64,000 nucleotides of DNA from assembly GCA_947311845.1 (NCBI GenBank), contig CAMZMU010000055.1:17422877-17486876 (forward strand), read 5' to 3'. The notes beneath the pieces are model-generated. The model saw only the letters and a list, made by a program, of their open reading frames with translations. It did not search any database and had not been told where the DNA came from. Numbering within the stretch: position 1 is the stretch's first letter; every line of letters starts with the position of its first letter. This DNA is from Poa pratensis (Eukaryota; Streptophyta; Magnoliopsida; Poales; Poaceae). Both the position numbers and the translations under genes were made by a program. This document shows positions 44,921 through 56,143 of this stretch, in pieces.

Positions 44921-46200
44921 GCTTGCCCTTGTCTGCGCGCAGGATCTCCAGGATCCTCGACGCGCGCTTCTGCGGCGCCGTGCCCACGAGCGTCAGCTCC
45001 AGGAGCGCGGACGTGGCGCCGGCCTCGGCCATGGCCGCGCGGTCGCCGTTGCTCCGTGCGCCAGGACCATCAGCACGTACGCCGCCTTCTCCTGGCAGCC
45101 GGCCTCATCCGACCAGTTGAGCACGTCGACGAGGACGGGACCGCGTCCCAGACGCGGCTCACCGCGCGCCGACCCTCGGGGCAGGCAGCCACGATGTTGC
45201 ATAGTGCCGCGAGAGCGCGGTCCGACGTGGACATGTCCCCGACGGCGGCGAGCAGCGATGGCGCGAGCCCGGCGACCAGCCGGTGCGGCGCGTTCGCCGC
45301 CGCGATGGAGAGGTTCAGGAGCGCGCGCAGGGCGTCGTGCCGCACCTGCTCGGTGGCCGCGGCCTCGAACGCACGCACGAGGAAAGGGGCGGCCCGGAGG
45401 CGCCGATGATGGGCTTGTTCGCGTCCAGAGCGCCCCCATCAAGACGCCGGAAGCGGCCTCCGCAATGCGGAGCATCTTGTGCATGGCGCCGGCCTGGACG
45501 ATCGCCGCCTTGTTCCTACAAAACCAAAGCAAGAACTCTCCCAAAATCAGAAAAATCCTAACGCCTAGATCTGATCAAGAAAACAGAGCAGGATAAACAA
45601 GAGCGCGGCGTGGCGGAATTAAGACTCACGTGTCATTGCCTATGCCCAAGTTGAGAAGCACGTACACCGCCGCGGCGAGGAGCTCCTCCTCGCCGCCTCC
45701 GGTTTCATCCAGCATGGCGACGAGCGGTGGGAAGGCGCCGAGCATAGCGAGCATCTCCCGCGCCATGGCGTCGCCCTTGGCCTTCCTCCGCATGACCGTG
45801 GCCGCCTCGACGCGCAACGAGACACCGCCGGCACTGTCCCTGTCACAATCCTGAAGCGCGTCTACGACAACCTTCAGCTCCTCCGGCAGCGCCACCTTCC
45901 TGGCGGCCGCGTCGGCCTCGCCCTCGTCGTCGTCGCCTCACTCCGACGGCTCCGCCCTGAGCAGCTCCGTGAGCCGGTCAGACCGCGGCCTCGGCTGCGA
46001 CGGCTGCGACGGCGGCTGCGGCGACCGGAAGGACGTCTGGCCGCGGCAGGATCCTCCACACCCACCGCCGCCGCCGCAGGTGAGGACCACGAGGAGCTTT
46101 CGCCGCAGGGTGGCGGCCGAGAAGATCGGCCAGAGCCGGAAGCCTCTGGCTTCAGCGTGCACGCACCTCGCCAACATGTGTAGAAAGCTGTCTGCTTAGC
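44870..46200 (-). pseudogene. ARM-repeat (U-box-family-like) protein pseudogene, two exons, captured
   Basis: Exon 1 (about 46200-45633) has LWPIFSAATLRRKLL, a Gly-rich stretch, DRLTELLRAEPSE and, after a TGA stop near 45940, an ARM block (PPLVAMLDETGGGEEELLAA, LLNLGIG). A GT/AG intron (about 45632-45515) keeps its sites. Exon 2 continues NKAAIVQAGAMHKMLRIAEA, then loses about 30 bp and changes frame near 45440. Further ARM blocks (LRALLNLSIAAANAP, RALAALCNIVAACPEGRRAV, VLNWSDEAGCQEKAAYVLMV, ALLELTLVG, then EILRADKGKQ) lie in at least three frames. The order matches plant ARM-repeat proteins related to U-box ligases, usually about 350-400 residues. Its retained intron shows DNA-level capture, not retroposition. 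Confidence 0.85.
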
Positions 46201-46453
46201 TGCACCAGGTCAGCCGATGACGATCTGTGTGTAGTGACCTATCGAGAACATTATTCAGTTAGCAGTGTAGACAGTTTGTCTACAGCGAGGTCAAGTTGTG
46301 CACAGCGGGCCGAAGCGGGCCACCGCTCTGACCCACGCTGATTTGAGCGAACAGTGGTGTGCAGACCGCAAACAACCGGCAGGATTCGATCAGGCCGCCA
46401 GCGGAGGTAGCGAGCAGCCGCAACCTGCCCCGCTTTAAACCTGACCTCTCAGT

Positions 46454-46920
46454 ACAGGTTTTTGGCTAGCAAGGCTGGGTAGCAAGCATAAGAGTGGAGG
46501 GATGCAAACAAATATAAATGTAATAGAAACAATCATGCAATCTTCCTTGTAAACACAAATAATTTTAACTTGAGAATACTAAGCTCATGAGCCAACCAGA
46601 AAGAAAGATAATGAGATAATGTATCTACATGCAATCCCCTCTTTTCTACTTAAGCCTCAAAGTATTGTTGCTACTGACCAATGCTAAGTTTGTCAAAACC
46701 AAATAGATTTACTTGATGCTCCCAAAGTGATGCCAATACTAACAACAAGATCATTCATATGAAAGAAATTTGCAAAGTAAAATAAAGTGTGCAGAAAGTA
46801 AATGATAAAACTTCTCATTAATATTCCAATAACGGCAACTCACACCAAGGGATACATAGATAACCAACTAAAGAGAGATACTTCCACACTGCAAACCATC
46901 CTATATGATAACTTCTCTAC
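46454..46920. other. Continuation of the 3' untranslated region of element A
   Basis: AT-rich sequence between the gene-carrying insertion and the extra ORF. Nothing else was recognised. Confidence 0.6.
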
Positions 46921-47499
46921 TCATGATATGACTCGACTGAAAAGTAAAAGGTAAAAGATAATGGTGATGATACCGCGGCACTCCCCCCAAGCTTGGAACA
47001 AGCTGAGGGGATGCCAATACCAATGATGAATTACTCCTTCGGTGGTGATGGGGACGATCTTGATTGGGGACAGGAACCGCTCTAGCATGCGGCGAAGCCT
47101 ATCGTTCTCCTCTTGGAGTATCTCCACCTCCATCCTCAGAACTCGATATTGATCACAAAACTCATCAGTGACTCGAAGAGCCTCAGTTACTGCAGGAAAA
47201 GAGCTAAAATCTGGAACAGGCGGTGTCGCTCCCTGCATATTATGAGAAAAGGCACGTTGAGTATTAATTGATCCCACAAAAGTAGGTTTGCTTGTCCTTG
47301 ATCTTGCAGCAATCTGTCCCTCTTTGTTTGACGACATCTCCTTTACTTCCTCCTTGACGCTCTGATCCATATCCTTGCGCCTAGCTGTGATCCTTTCTTC
47401 TTCTGACCATCCTACGAAAGTCCCCTGATCGAGGTCACGGAGGAGCTCACGTCGACGTCGCAGCACATACTTCTCTGAAGATGAACCCTGGGACGACAT
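46921..47499 (-). CDS. Extra ORF of element A (about 192 residues, coiled-coil), downstream of integrase
   Basis: ATG at 47499-47497 (MSSQGSSSEKYVLRRRRELL) starts a basic, Arg-rich N-terminus. A charged middle follows, then a heptad-like segment (YRVLRMEVEILQEENDRLRR, about residues 125-150) and a hydrophobic C-terminus (GIITIIFYLLLFSRV, the last 20 residues), possibly a membrane anchor. The frame stays open upstream to 47766, but the downstream ATG fits better because the upstream part is GC-rich, low-complexity sequence. Athila-type elements often carry an extra, env-like ORF between integrase and the 3' LTR; this position and C-terminal hydrophobic tail fit, but similarity to any envelope is not shown. 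It is intact. Confidence 0.6.
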   Translation of the reverse strand: MSSQGSSSEKYVLRRRRELLRDLDQGTFVGWSEEERITARRKDMDQSVKEEVKEMSSNKEGQIAARSRTSKPTFVGSINTQRAFSHNMQGATPPVPDFSSFPAVTEALRVTDEFCDQYRVLRMEVEILQEENDRLRRMLERFLSPIKIVPITTEGVIHHWYWHPLSLFQAWGECRGIITIIFYLLLFSRVIS

Positions 47500-47872
47500 C
47501 TGAACAGAAACAACCCAAAACGAAAACACGACGAGAAAACGATATACGGACCTCGGGGATCCGGGGGTTATATAGCAAAAAGTTTCATAACAAAAGGAAA
47601 GTCCAGGTCGAAACCGGGCTGGAGACGGGCTCCGAGGCGCCCACACCATGCCACGGCGCGGCCAAGGGTGGGCCCGCGCCGTGGGGTGGTGTGGTGCCCT
47701 CGGGCACCGTTTCCTCCCCGTTTTTGGCTCGTAATTTTCCATATTTAATAAAAACAACAAAAACATAAGTTGGAAGTTAAACGCGAACTTTTTCTTACCA
47801 AAACTGTTACCTATTCGAAAACAGACTCTGCAGTTTTCTGAATTTGACTTTTAATAAAATCTTCCGGAGTCA
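47500..47872. other. Spacer between the extra ORF and integrase of element A
   Basis: Holds a GC-rich stretch (about 47620-47710, CCACGGCGCGGCCAAGGGTGG type) similar to one in the A and D LTRs (43260-43330 and 53740-53800). No gene of its own. Confidence 0.5.
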
Positions 47873-48924
47873 CTACTTGAATAATATCAACGTCTTCGTT
47901 ATAAGAATCCCCAGAAATATAATGCTTGAGTCTTTGACCATTAACCACTTGAGATTGTCACCATCAAGCGAAGTAATTTTGATTGCACCTGAACGGTAAA
48001 CCTCTGAAACAACATAAGGTCCTTCCCATTTCGAAAGTAATTTACCTGCAAAAAATCTGAGACGAGACCTATACAATAGAACTTTCTCACCAACATTAAA
48101 CTCTCTCTTTAGGATTCTCCTATCATGCCATTGTTTCACTTTCTCTTTAAAAAGTCTAGCATTTTCATAAGCTTCACTTCTCCATTCATCTAAGGAACTC
48201 AAGTCAAGTAACCTCTTTTTACCGGCAAGTTTGAAATCTCTATTAAGTTCTTTTACGGCCCAATAAGCTTTATGTTCTAATTCTAGAGGTAAATGACAAG
48301 CTTTTCCGTAAACCATTTTATAAGGAGACATACCCATAGGATTTTTATAAGCAGTTCTATAAGCCCACAAAGCATCATTAAGCTTCCTAGCCCAATTCTT
48401 TCTAGATTTATTAACAGTCTTCTGCAAAATAGATTTAATCTCTCTATTTGATAATTCTACTTGACCACTTGTTTGAGGATGATAAGGTGAAGAAATTCTA
48501 TGATTAACATCATATTTAGCAAGGGTTTTTCTAAAAGCACCATGGATAAAATGAGAACCACCATCAGTCATGGAAAAATAATATCTTTAAGCATTTTTAA
48601 TGATGTCTCACCATCAGCACTAGATGTTGGTATAGCTTCTACCCATTTAGTAACATAATCAACAGCAACAAGTATATGAGTATAACCATCAGAAGGAGGA
48701 AAAGGACCCATAAAGTCAAATCCCCAACAGTCAAAAGGTTCAATAACAAGAGAATAATTCATAGGCATTTCATTGCGTCTAGTTATATTACCAACTCTTT
48801 GACATTCATCGCATGATAAAATAAATTTTCTTGCATCTTTAAAAAGAGTAGGCCAATAAAAACCTGATTGTAAAACCTTTTGTGCAGTTCTATCTCCAGC
48901 ATGATGTCCTCCATAAGCACTTCC
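47873..48924 (-). pseudogene. Integrase of element A, frameshifted
   Basis: The zinc-binding HHCC part lies around 48924-48800 ([14 protein letters not shown], then SCDECQR). The catalytic core follows: FDCWGFDFMGPF holds the first Asp (about 48735), MTDGGSHF the second (about 48570) and [10 protein letters not shown] the Glu (about 48455). The tail [19 protein letters not shown] lies near 48050-48100. No chromodomain is seen, as expected for Athila. Frame changes at about 48924, 48780 and 48570 break it. It would have inserted the cDNA into the genome. Confidence 0.88.
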
Positions 48925-50935
48925 ATGGCATTTCTCAATATTTCTTTTTGTTCAAATTCTGGAACACATCTTCGCATTATACCATCCACTCCTTCTTTAT
49001 ATAAGTGTGGGTCATCCCAAAAATAATGCCTCAAGTCATAAAAGAATTTCCTTCTTTGCTGAGCTGTAAAGGTTGGAGGCAAATACTTGGCAACAATAAA
49101 GTTAGCATAGTCAGCATACCAAGGACTTTCTCGCGAGCTTACCTTTATCACAGCCAATTGTTCATTTGGAAAACTATCGTTAACAGGAACAGGATCATAA
49201 GAAATGTTTTCCAATCTAGACAAATTATCAGCGACAGGATTTTCAGCACCTTTCCTATCTACAATATGCAAATCAAACTCTTGTAATAAAAGCACCCATC
49301 TTATAAGTCTAGGCTTAGCATCTTTCTTTTCCATAAGGTATCTAATAGCAGCATGATCGGTATGGATAATAACTTTCGAATCAACAATATAGGGTCTAAA
49401 CTTATCACAAGCAAAAACTACTGCTAAAAACTCTTTTTCAGTAGTGGCATAATTCTTTTGAGCAGCATCAAGAGTCTTACTAGCATAATGAATAACATTC
49501 AACTTCTTATCTACTCGCTGTCCAAGAACAGCACCTACAGCAAAATCACTAGCATCACACATAATTTCGAAAGGTAAAGTCCAATCAGGAGGTTGAACAA
49601 CAGGAGCAGTGGTTAAAGCCTTTTTTAGAGACTCAAAAGCTTCTTTACAATCATCATCAAAAACAAAAGGTACATCTTTTTGGAGAAGATTAGTAAGAGG
49701 TTTTGAAATTTTAGAGAAATCTTTAATAAACCTTCTATAGAAACCGGCATGACCGAGAATACTACGAATACCTTTAACATCCCTGGGACAGGGCATTTTC
49801 TCAATTGCTTCAACTTTAGCTCTGTCCACTTCAATACCTCTTTCAGAAATTTTATGTCCAAGAACAATCCCTTCATTAACCATAAAGTGACATTTCTCCC
49901 AATTAAGAACAAGATTAGTTTCCTCACATCTCTGCAAAACTTTATCAAGGTTTTGCAAGCAGTTATCAAAAGAAGTTCCATAGACGGAAAAATCGTCCAT
50001 GAATACTTCCACAATTTTTTCACAAAAACCATGAAAAATAGCAGACATGCATCTTTGAAATGTAGCAGGAGCATTACACAAACCAAAAGGCATACGCCTA
50101 TAAGCATAAGTTCCATAAGGACAAGTAAAAGTAGTTTTCTCTTGATCTTTCGCTCTAACAGCAATTTGTGAAAATCCAGAATAACCATCAAGAAAGCAAA
50201 AATGAGTTTTCTTAGACAACCTTTCTAACATTTGATCAATAAAAGGTAAAGGATAGTGATCTTTCTTAGTAACTTTATTAACCTTTCGAAAATCAATGCA
50301 CATCCTATATCCAACAACTACTCTTTGAGGAATAAGTTCATCATTTTCATTTGGCACAACAGTAACTCCTCCTTTCTTAGGAACACAATGCACAGGACTT
50401 ACCCATTTACTATCAGCAATAGGATAAATTATACCAGCATCGAGGAGTTTTAATACCTCATTTCTTACCACTTCCTTCATTTTAGGGATTAGACGACGCT
50501 GGTGCTCCACAACAGGTTTTGCATCATCTTCCATGTTGATGGCGTGTTGACATATAGCAGGAGAAATCCCTTTTAAATCATCCAAAGTATATCCGATAGC
50601 CCCTCGGTGTTTCCTCAACACTTCCAATAACCTTGCCTCTTCAGTACCTGAAAGTTTAGAACTAATAATAACAGGATATGTTTTCTTATCATCAATGTGA
50701 GCATATTTAAGGTTATCAGGCAAAGGTTTTAAATCAAAAACAGGATCTTCTTTAGGAGGTGCAGGGGTACCCAAATCTTCCACCGGCAAATTATGCTTAA
50801 GTAATGGTGGTTGATGAAGAAAGATATTGTCAATTTCATTCCTTTCCTCCATAAAGACCTCACTTTCGTGTTCCTCCATAAATTGCTGCAAGGCATTGTT
50901 AGGAGCAATAGCAATAGCAGCAGTTGTTCAATTTT
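48925..50935 (-). CDS. Reverse transcriptase-RNase H of element A (long intact frame)
   Basis: One frame from 50891 to about 48925 (roughly 655 residues of retroelement sequence) contains RT and RNase H. RT blocks: [46 protein letters not shown], the FMDD catalytic block (about 50005-49994) and [14 protein letters not shown]. RNase [38 protein letters not shown] and [10 protein letters not shown]. This is the typical Athila/Tat-type order. The upstream end joins the protease through a frame change near 50935. Catalytic residues look intact, so the domain itself might still fold, but the polyprotein is not continuous. Confidence 0.92.
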
Positions 50936-51620
50936 CGGTCCTCATTAGGCAAATCAGTTTCATAAAGTTTCTTACCAAACTTAGAGAAATTAAACTCATA
51001 AGATTCTCCATTAAATTTAGTGTAAATTTTCTCTTTCTTACAATCTATAATAGCACCACATGTATTCAAGAAAGGTCTACCGAAAATAATAGGACAAGTT
51101 TTACTAGCTTTAGAACCAAGTACTAGAAAATCAGTAGGATATTTAGTTTTACCGCATAAAACCTCAACATCTCTCACAATACCAATGGAGAGATAGTTTC
51201 CCTATTGGCAAGTTGAATAACCACATCAATATCCTCAAGTTCACAGGGACTAATTTCATGCATAATTTCTTTATAAAGTTCAAAAGGAATAGCACTAGAA
51301 CTTGCACCAATATCACATAAACCATAATAGCAATGTTCTCCTATCTTCACTGAAAGCACAGGAACACTTGTTTTCCTAGATTTACCAGGATGCGAAACAA
51401 TATTAGAAGCATCTTCACAAAAGATAATATGTTCTCCATCTACATTTTCAGTTACCAAATCCTTTATAATTGCTACTTCAGGTTCAACAGTTATTTGTTC
51501 ATCAGGCTCTAAAGGTTTCTTGGCACTTTTATTAACCACACTAGCTATCAGAGAATGTTGCTTGACTTTAACAGGAAAAGGTATTTTTTCAATATAAGGT
51601 TCTGGCAAAATGTGATCAAC
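50936..51620 (-). pseudogene. Aspartic protease of element A, frameshifted
   Basis: EPYIEKIPFPVKVK opens the segment. CDIGASSSAIP (about 51317-51290) is the retropepsin active-site block, with Asp followed by Ile-Gly-Ala instead of the usual Thr/Ser-Gly. IVRDVEVLCGKTKYPTDFLV and IIFGRPFLNTCGAIIDC follow. Frames change near 51177 and 50935. It would cut the Gag-Pol polyprotein. Element D carries the same domain without a frame break. Confidence 0.85.
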
Positions 51621-52495
51621 AGTATGAACTTCAATACTTTGCCAATGGCCGAATTGGTTTTATCTTTATAAGGTTCATGATATTTATTCAAATCCTTCTT
51701 AGGCACATCAAGATAAGAGGCAAAAGCTTTGTAATAATTTGCAACAACTTGAGAATCAAGACAGTAAACAACACTAACATTACGGAAATCATCAGTCTCC
51801 ATAAAAGATTTAATGCATTCATAATCATAATTTATACCTGACTTTCTACCTTTGTCGTTCTCCCATCCTTCAGTATTTTCCTGAATACGGTCAAGAAGGT
51901 CCCATTTAACTTCTTCTTCAGTACGTGTAAATGATCCAGAACAAGAGGCATCCAATAAATCCTTATCATGAAGAGAAAGCCTTGCATAAAAATTATTGAT
52001 AACAATATTACTTGGGAGCTCATGAATGGGACATTTGAGCATTAGTGACTTCAATCTCCCCCACGCTTGGGCAATACTCTCTCCATCATGAGGCCAAAAA
52101 TTATATATGCGATTTCGATCTTGATGAATCTCACTAGGAGGATAGAATTTAGAATAAAAGAGAGGTACAATTTCCTCCCAGCCAATAGATCGGCCATTCT
52201 TCAGCATCTTATACCATTCCGCAGCTCGGCCCTTCAATGATATAGAGAATAACTTCCTCTTGACTTTTTCCATTGAAATACCTGCACACTTGAACAACTC
52301 GCATAATTCATGTATAAATAGTAAATGATCACCAGGATGGATGGTTCCATCTCCAACATAGCGGTTATCCATAACACGTTCAACAATTTTCATAGGTATT
52401 TTAAATGGATCTAATTCAGCAGGCGGCGGTTCATCTACTACCTTAGCAGTGGCAGTAGTATTCCCAAATAGGGATTCGAATGGAGATCTCTCCAT
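51621..52495 (-). pseudogene. Gag of element A
   Basis: ATG at 52495 (MERSPFESLFG). The retrotransposon-gag block includes FKIPMKIVERVMDNRYVGDG, HLLFIHELCELFKCAGI, GRAAEWYKMLKNGRSIGWEE and SKFYPPSEIHQDRNRI, with ESIAQAWGRLKSLMLKCP after it. Translation stays open to about 51640, where a -1 slip breaks the junction to the protease. The frame is also open upstream of the ATG through the primer-binding site into the LTR (to 52885). Confidence 0.88.
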
Positions 52496-52610
52496 AATAA
52501 AATAAAGCAGCAAGCAGAAATAAAAACAGCACTTACAGTAAAGGTTTCCCTTACCAATTCCACTTACCAATAGCACTTCACTCCCCGGCAACGGCGCCAG
52601 AAAATAGTCT

Positions 52611-53893
52611 TGATGACCCACAAGTATAGGGGGTGTATCGTAGTACTTTCGATAAATAAGAGTGTCGAACCCAACGAGGAGCAGAAGGTGTTGACAAGTA
52701 GTTTTGATCAAGGAATCACTGTAAATACTAGCAGACAAGTTTTTAGGGGTTTTTGATATTGCAGATAAATAAAATGTGTAAATAAAAGACAGTAATAATA
52801 ATTGCAGCAGTGGCCCAATCCTTTTTAGAGCAAAGGATAAGCCGGTTGGTTTACTTATGATGGCAAAATGTTCTTGAGGACACACGGGAATTTCGTCAAG
52901 TGCTTTCGCTTCCTACAGCTGATTAATCTTTATTGTTTTGATAAGTGTTGTGTGGGTGAACCTATGCTAATGCACTGCCCTAACTTGGACTAATACATAC
53001 TTGTGATTAAACCCCTTGCAAGCATCCGCGTTACAAGGAAGTAATTAAGATAAATCTAACCACAGCCTTAAACTCTGAGATCCTACACTCCCTCATGCAC
53101 CGGTTTACTAACGGGGGTTTAGGTTTCTGTCACTCCGGCAACCCCACAATTAGTAGCCGAATACACAATGCATTCCTAGGCCATAAAGGTGAAGTGTCAT
53201 GTAGTCGACGTTCACACGACACCACTAGAAGAATAACACCACAACTTAAATATCAAACCATTAAATATTACTCAACATAGTTCCACTACTAACAGCATGA
53301 CTTCTCCCATGTCCTCAAGAACTAAAGAACTACTCACAAGACATCATATGGATCATGATCAGAGGTGATATAATGATGAATAACAATCTGGACATATACT
53401 TCAATTCACCGATAAAACTTAATAGCATCAACCACAAGTAGTAATCAACACCGGGAAAGTTTCCCCTATGAACTACACAAAGTATAACCCTAGATGTTAC
53501 AGCGGAACGAGTGGAGCGGTGGAGATGATGGTGACGCGATGGAGATGATGATGATCCCGATGAAGTCCGGCGTGATGACGATGACGATGGCGATGAAGTC
53601 TGCCGGAGAGCTTTTCTCTCTCTGTGTTTTCCGCCTCGTGGAGACGGCGGAATATTTCCTCGATGGCTCCCCGCGTCTTAGCGTTTCTGGGGGATGAAAT
53701 ATGCGAAGGGGAGCGTCATATGTGGGCCAGGGTGGCCACACAATGCCACGGCGCGGCAGGGGCCCGCACCGTGGGGTGGTGTGAGCCCCTCGTGGCCCAT
53801 CTCAGCCTCCCCTTTTGGCTGGCTCCAGCATCTGACAAAATAGGAACATCTGTATATTTCCCGTGAATTGTTGATCTTCAGAAATAGGGTGTC
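52611..53893 (-). repeat. 5' LTR of element A, truncated by element D
   Basis: Aligns with 42082-43382 of the partner LTR to the GGGTGTC block, then stops where element D begins with TGATACG. About 205 bp are missing. Differences to the partner number a few dozen, including several small indels, so A is clearly older than B. Confidence 0.9.
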
Positions 53894-55373
53894 TGATACG
53901 TCCATTTTGCATCACTATTTTATATCATATTTGTCATTATCTATCCTTATATTTCATATTAATACATGATACTTATGTTATTTTGCCTTATTTTGCATGT
54001 TTGATGATTATTGGGAATTATCCTTCCGGAGTCAGGTTTCTGCTGGAAAAAACGTCGTAAGTCAGCTATCAGCGGAACTCCAAAAATCATGAAACCAATT
54101 CTGGGGGTCTTATAATGTCAGATGCCGGAGGCAGCCAGGTGGGCCCCACGCCACACGTGGGCGCGGCTGGCCTGTGGGCCGCGCCCAGCTATGGCGTGGC
54201 CACCTGGGTCCACCCCCCAGGTTGCCTCTTCGCGTAATCTGCTTCCCAAAAACCTAAGCACGGGGGATGTCCACGAAATATTCCGCCGCCTCCATGGGAC
54301 GGAAACCACCGAGAGAGAAAGAGCTCTCTGGCAGGGAGATCCTGCCGGGGAAATTCCCTCCCGGAGAGGGGAAATCATTGCCATCGTCATCGTCATCACG
54401 CTGGACTTCATCGGGATCATCATCACCACCATCCACTGCGCCATCACCATCATCTCCACCGACTCCACATCCATCTTGTTGTAACATCTAGGGCTGTACC
54501 TTGTCTAGTTCATTGGGGAGACTCTCCCGTGTTGATTACTCCTTGTTATTGATGCTATTGAGTTTGTTTGGTGGATTAGTGTTCATGTCCAGATTGTTAT
54601 TCATTGCCATATCATCTCTGATCATGATCCATATGATGTCTTGTGAGTAGTTTGTAGTTCTTGAGGACATGGGGAGTCATGTTGTTAGTAGTGAAATAAT
54701 GCTGCGTTAATATTTAATGGTTTGATATTAAGTTGTGGTGTCATTCTTCTAGTGGTGTCATGTGAATGTCGACTACATGACACTTCACCTTTATGGGCCT
54801 AGGGGAATGCATTGTGTACCTAGCTTGCTAGTTGTGGGGTTGCCGGAGTGACAGAAACCTGAACCCCCGTTAGTAAGATAGTGCACGAAGGAGCGTAGGT
54901 ATCAGAGTTTAAAGCTGTGGTTAGATTTATCTTAATTACTTTTTTGCATTCGTGGATGCTTGCAGGGGGTATAATCACAAATGCGTATTAGTCCTAGGAA
55001 GGGCGGTGCGTTAGCATAGATTCACCTACACAACACTTATCAAAACAATGAAGATTAACCAGTTGCACGAAGCGAAAGCTCTTGACGAAATTCCCATGTG
55101 TCCTCAGGAACATTTGTCTCTTATAAGCAACACACTCGGCTTGTCCTTTGCACTCAAAAGGATTGGGCCACTCGCTGCATTTGTTGCCGCGCTTGTTTAT
55201 TTACTTGCACTGTTTTTACCTGCTGTTTCGAATACTACTGAAAACCTGTCTGCTAACTTTTACAGTGAATTCTTGATCAAAACTACTTGCCAGCACCTTC
55301 TGCTCCTCGTTGGGTTCGACACTCTTATTTATCGAAAGTACTGCGATACACCCCCTATACTTGTGGGTCATCA
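53894..55373 (+). repeat. 5' LTR of element D (1480 bp)
   Basis: Starts TGATACGTCCATTTTGCATC and ends CTATACTTGTGGGTCATCA. It is the same family as element A but in the opposite orientation. Possible left target duplication GTGTC (53889-53893). The minus/plus small frames at 54118-54491 are strand mirrors in GC-rich sequence, not genes. Confidence 0.92.
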
Positions 55374-55458
55374 AGACTATTTTCTGGCGCCGTTGCCGGG
55401 GAGTGAAGCGCTATTGGTAAGGAAATTGGTAAGGAAATTATTTACTGTAATGACTATT

Positions 55459-56143
55459 ATGGAGTCAAATCCATTTGGTTCGTTGTTTGGGAGGACTACT
55501 ACCACTGCTACGGTAGTAGATGATCCTCCATCTGCTGAGATTGTTCCATTCAAAATACCTACGAAAATTGTTGGACGTATTATGGATAACCGCTATGATG
55601 GAACTGTTCATCCTGGTAATCATTTTCTTTATATACATGAACTATGCGGTTTGTTCAAGTGTGCAGGTATTTCGATGGACATTATTAAAAGGAAATTATT
55701 TACTCTGTCGCTGGATGGCAGAGCTGCTGAATGGTATAGCATGCTGAAGAATGGTCCTTCATTGAGCTGGGCTGAAATTGTCCCTCTCTTTTATTACAAG
55801 TTTTATCCTCCAAGTGAGATTCATAAGGATCGGAATTCTATATTCACCTTTTGGCCTTGAGGGAGAAAGTATTGCCCAAGCTTGGGGGAGATTGAAATTA
55901 TTAATGCTCAAATGCCCTGTTCATGGGATTCCAAGTAATATTGTCATCAATAACTTTTATGCAAGACTTTCCTATCATGATAAAGATTTATTGGACACTT
56001 CTTGTTCTTGGTCATTCACTCGTATGAAGGATGAAGATAAATGGGATCTTCTTGATCGTATCCAGGAAAATACTGAAGGATGGGAGAACGACAAAGGTAG
56101 GGAGTCGGGTATAAATTATGATTTCGAATGAATTAAATCCTTT
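55459..56143 (+). pseudogene. Gag of element D, frameshift and nonsense
   Basis: ATG at 55459 (MESNPFGSLFGRTTTT). The gag block matches element A (FKIPTKIVGRIMDNRYDG, LFKCAGISMD, GRAAEWYSMLKNGPSLSW). A frame change lies at 55857 near FTFWP, and a TGA nonsense codon at 56129-56131 where A has a Cys codon. The reading frame is open upstream of the ATG from 55048 through the primer-binding site. Confidence 0.88.

Larger units (their letters stand above)
44734..46444. mobile_element. Mutator-like gene-carrying insertion (Pack-MULE-like), 1711 bp
   Basis: The 9-bp target duplication CCTCTCAGT lies at 44725-44733 and 46445-46453. The ends are inverted: CAGGTTTCAAGTGGTGCGGG on the left and the complement of CAGGTTTAAAGCGGGGCAGG on the right, 16 of 20 matching. 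The inside is GC-rich and holds a host-derived ARM-repeat pseudogene with an intron. No transposase is present. The 9-bp duplication favours Mutator; the CAGG end leaves hAT as an alternative. Confidence 0.82.
42082..53893 (-). mobile_element. Element A: Athila-like Ty3/gypsy retrotransposon, reverse strand
   Basis: Order on the minus strand: truncated 5' LTR (53893-52611), primer-binding site TGGCGCCGTTGCCGGGGA (52599-52582, matching the 3' end of a plant tRNA-Asp), gag, protease, RT-RNase H, integrase, an extra ORF, a gene-carrying insertion, polypurine tract and 3' LTR. All domains are recognisable, but frameshifts break gag, protease and integrase. The 5' LTR lacks its last 200 bp because element D starts there. 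Confidence 0.93.

Noticed and set aside
54118..54491. Asp-rich and Ser-rich frames on both strands in the D LTR
   Set aside because: Mirror frames over a GATGATGATG-like tract in the LTR, present in related form in the A LTRs.
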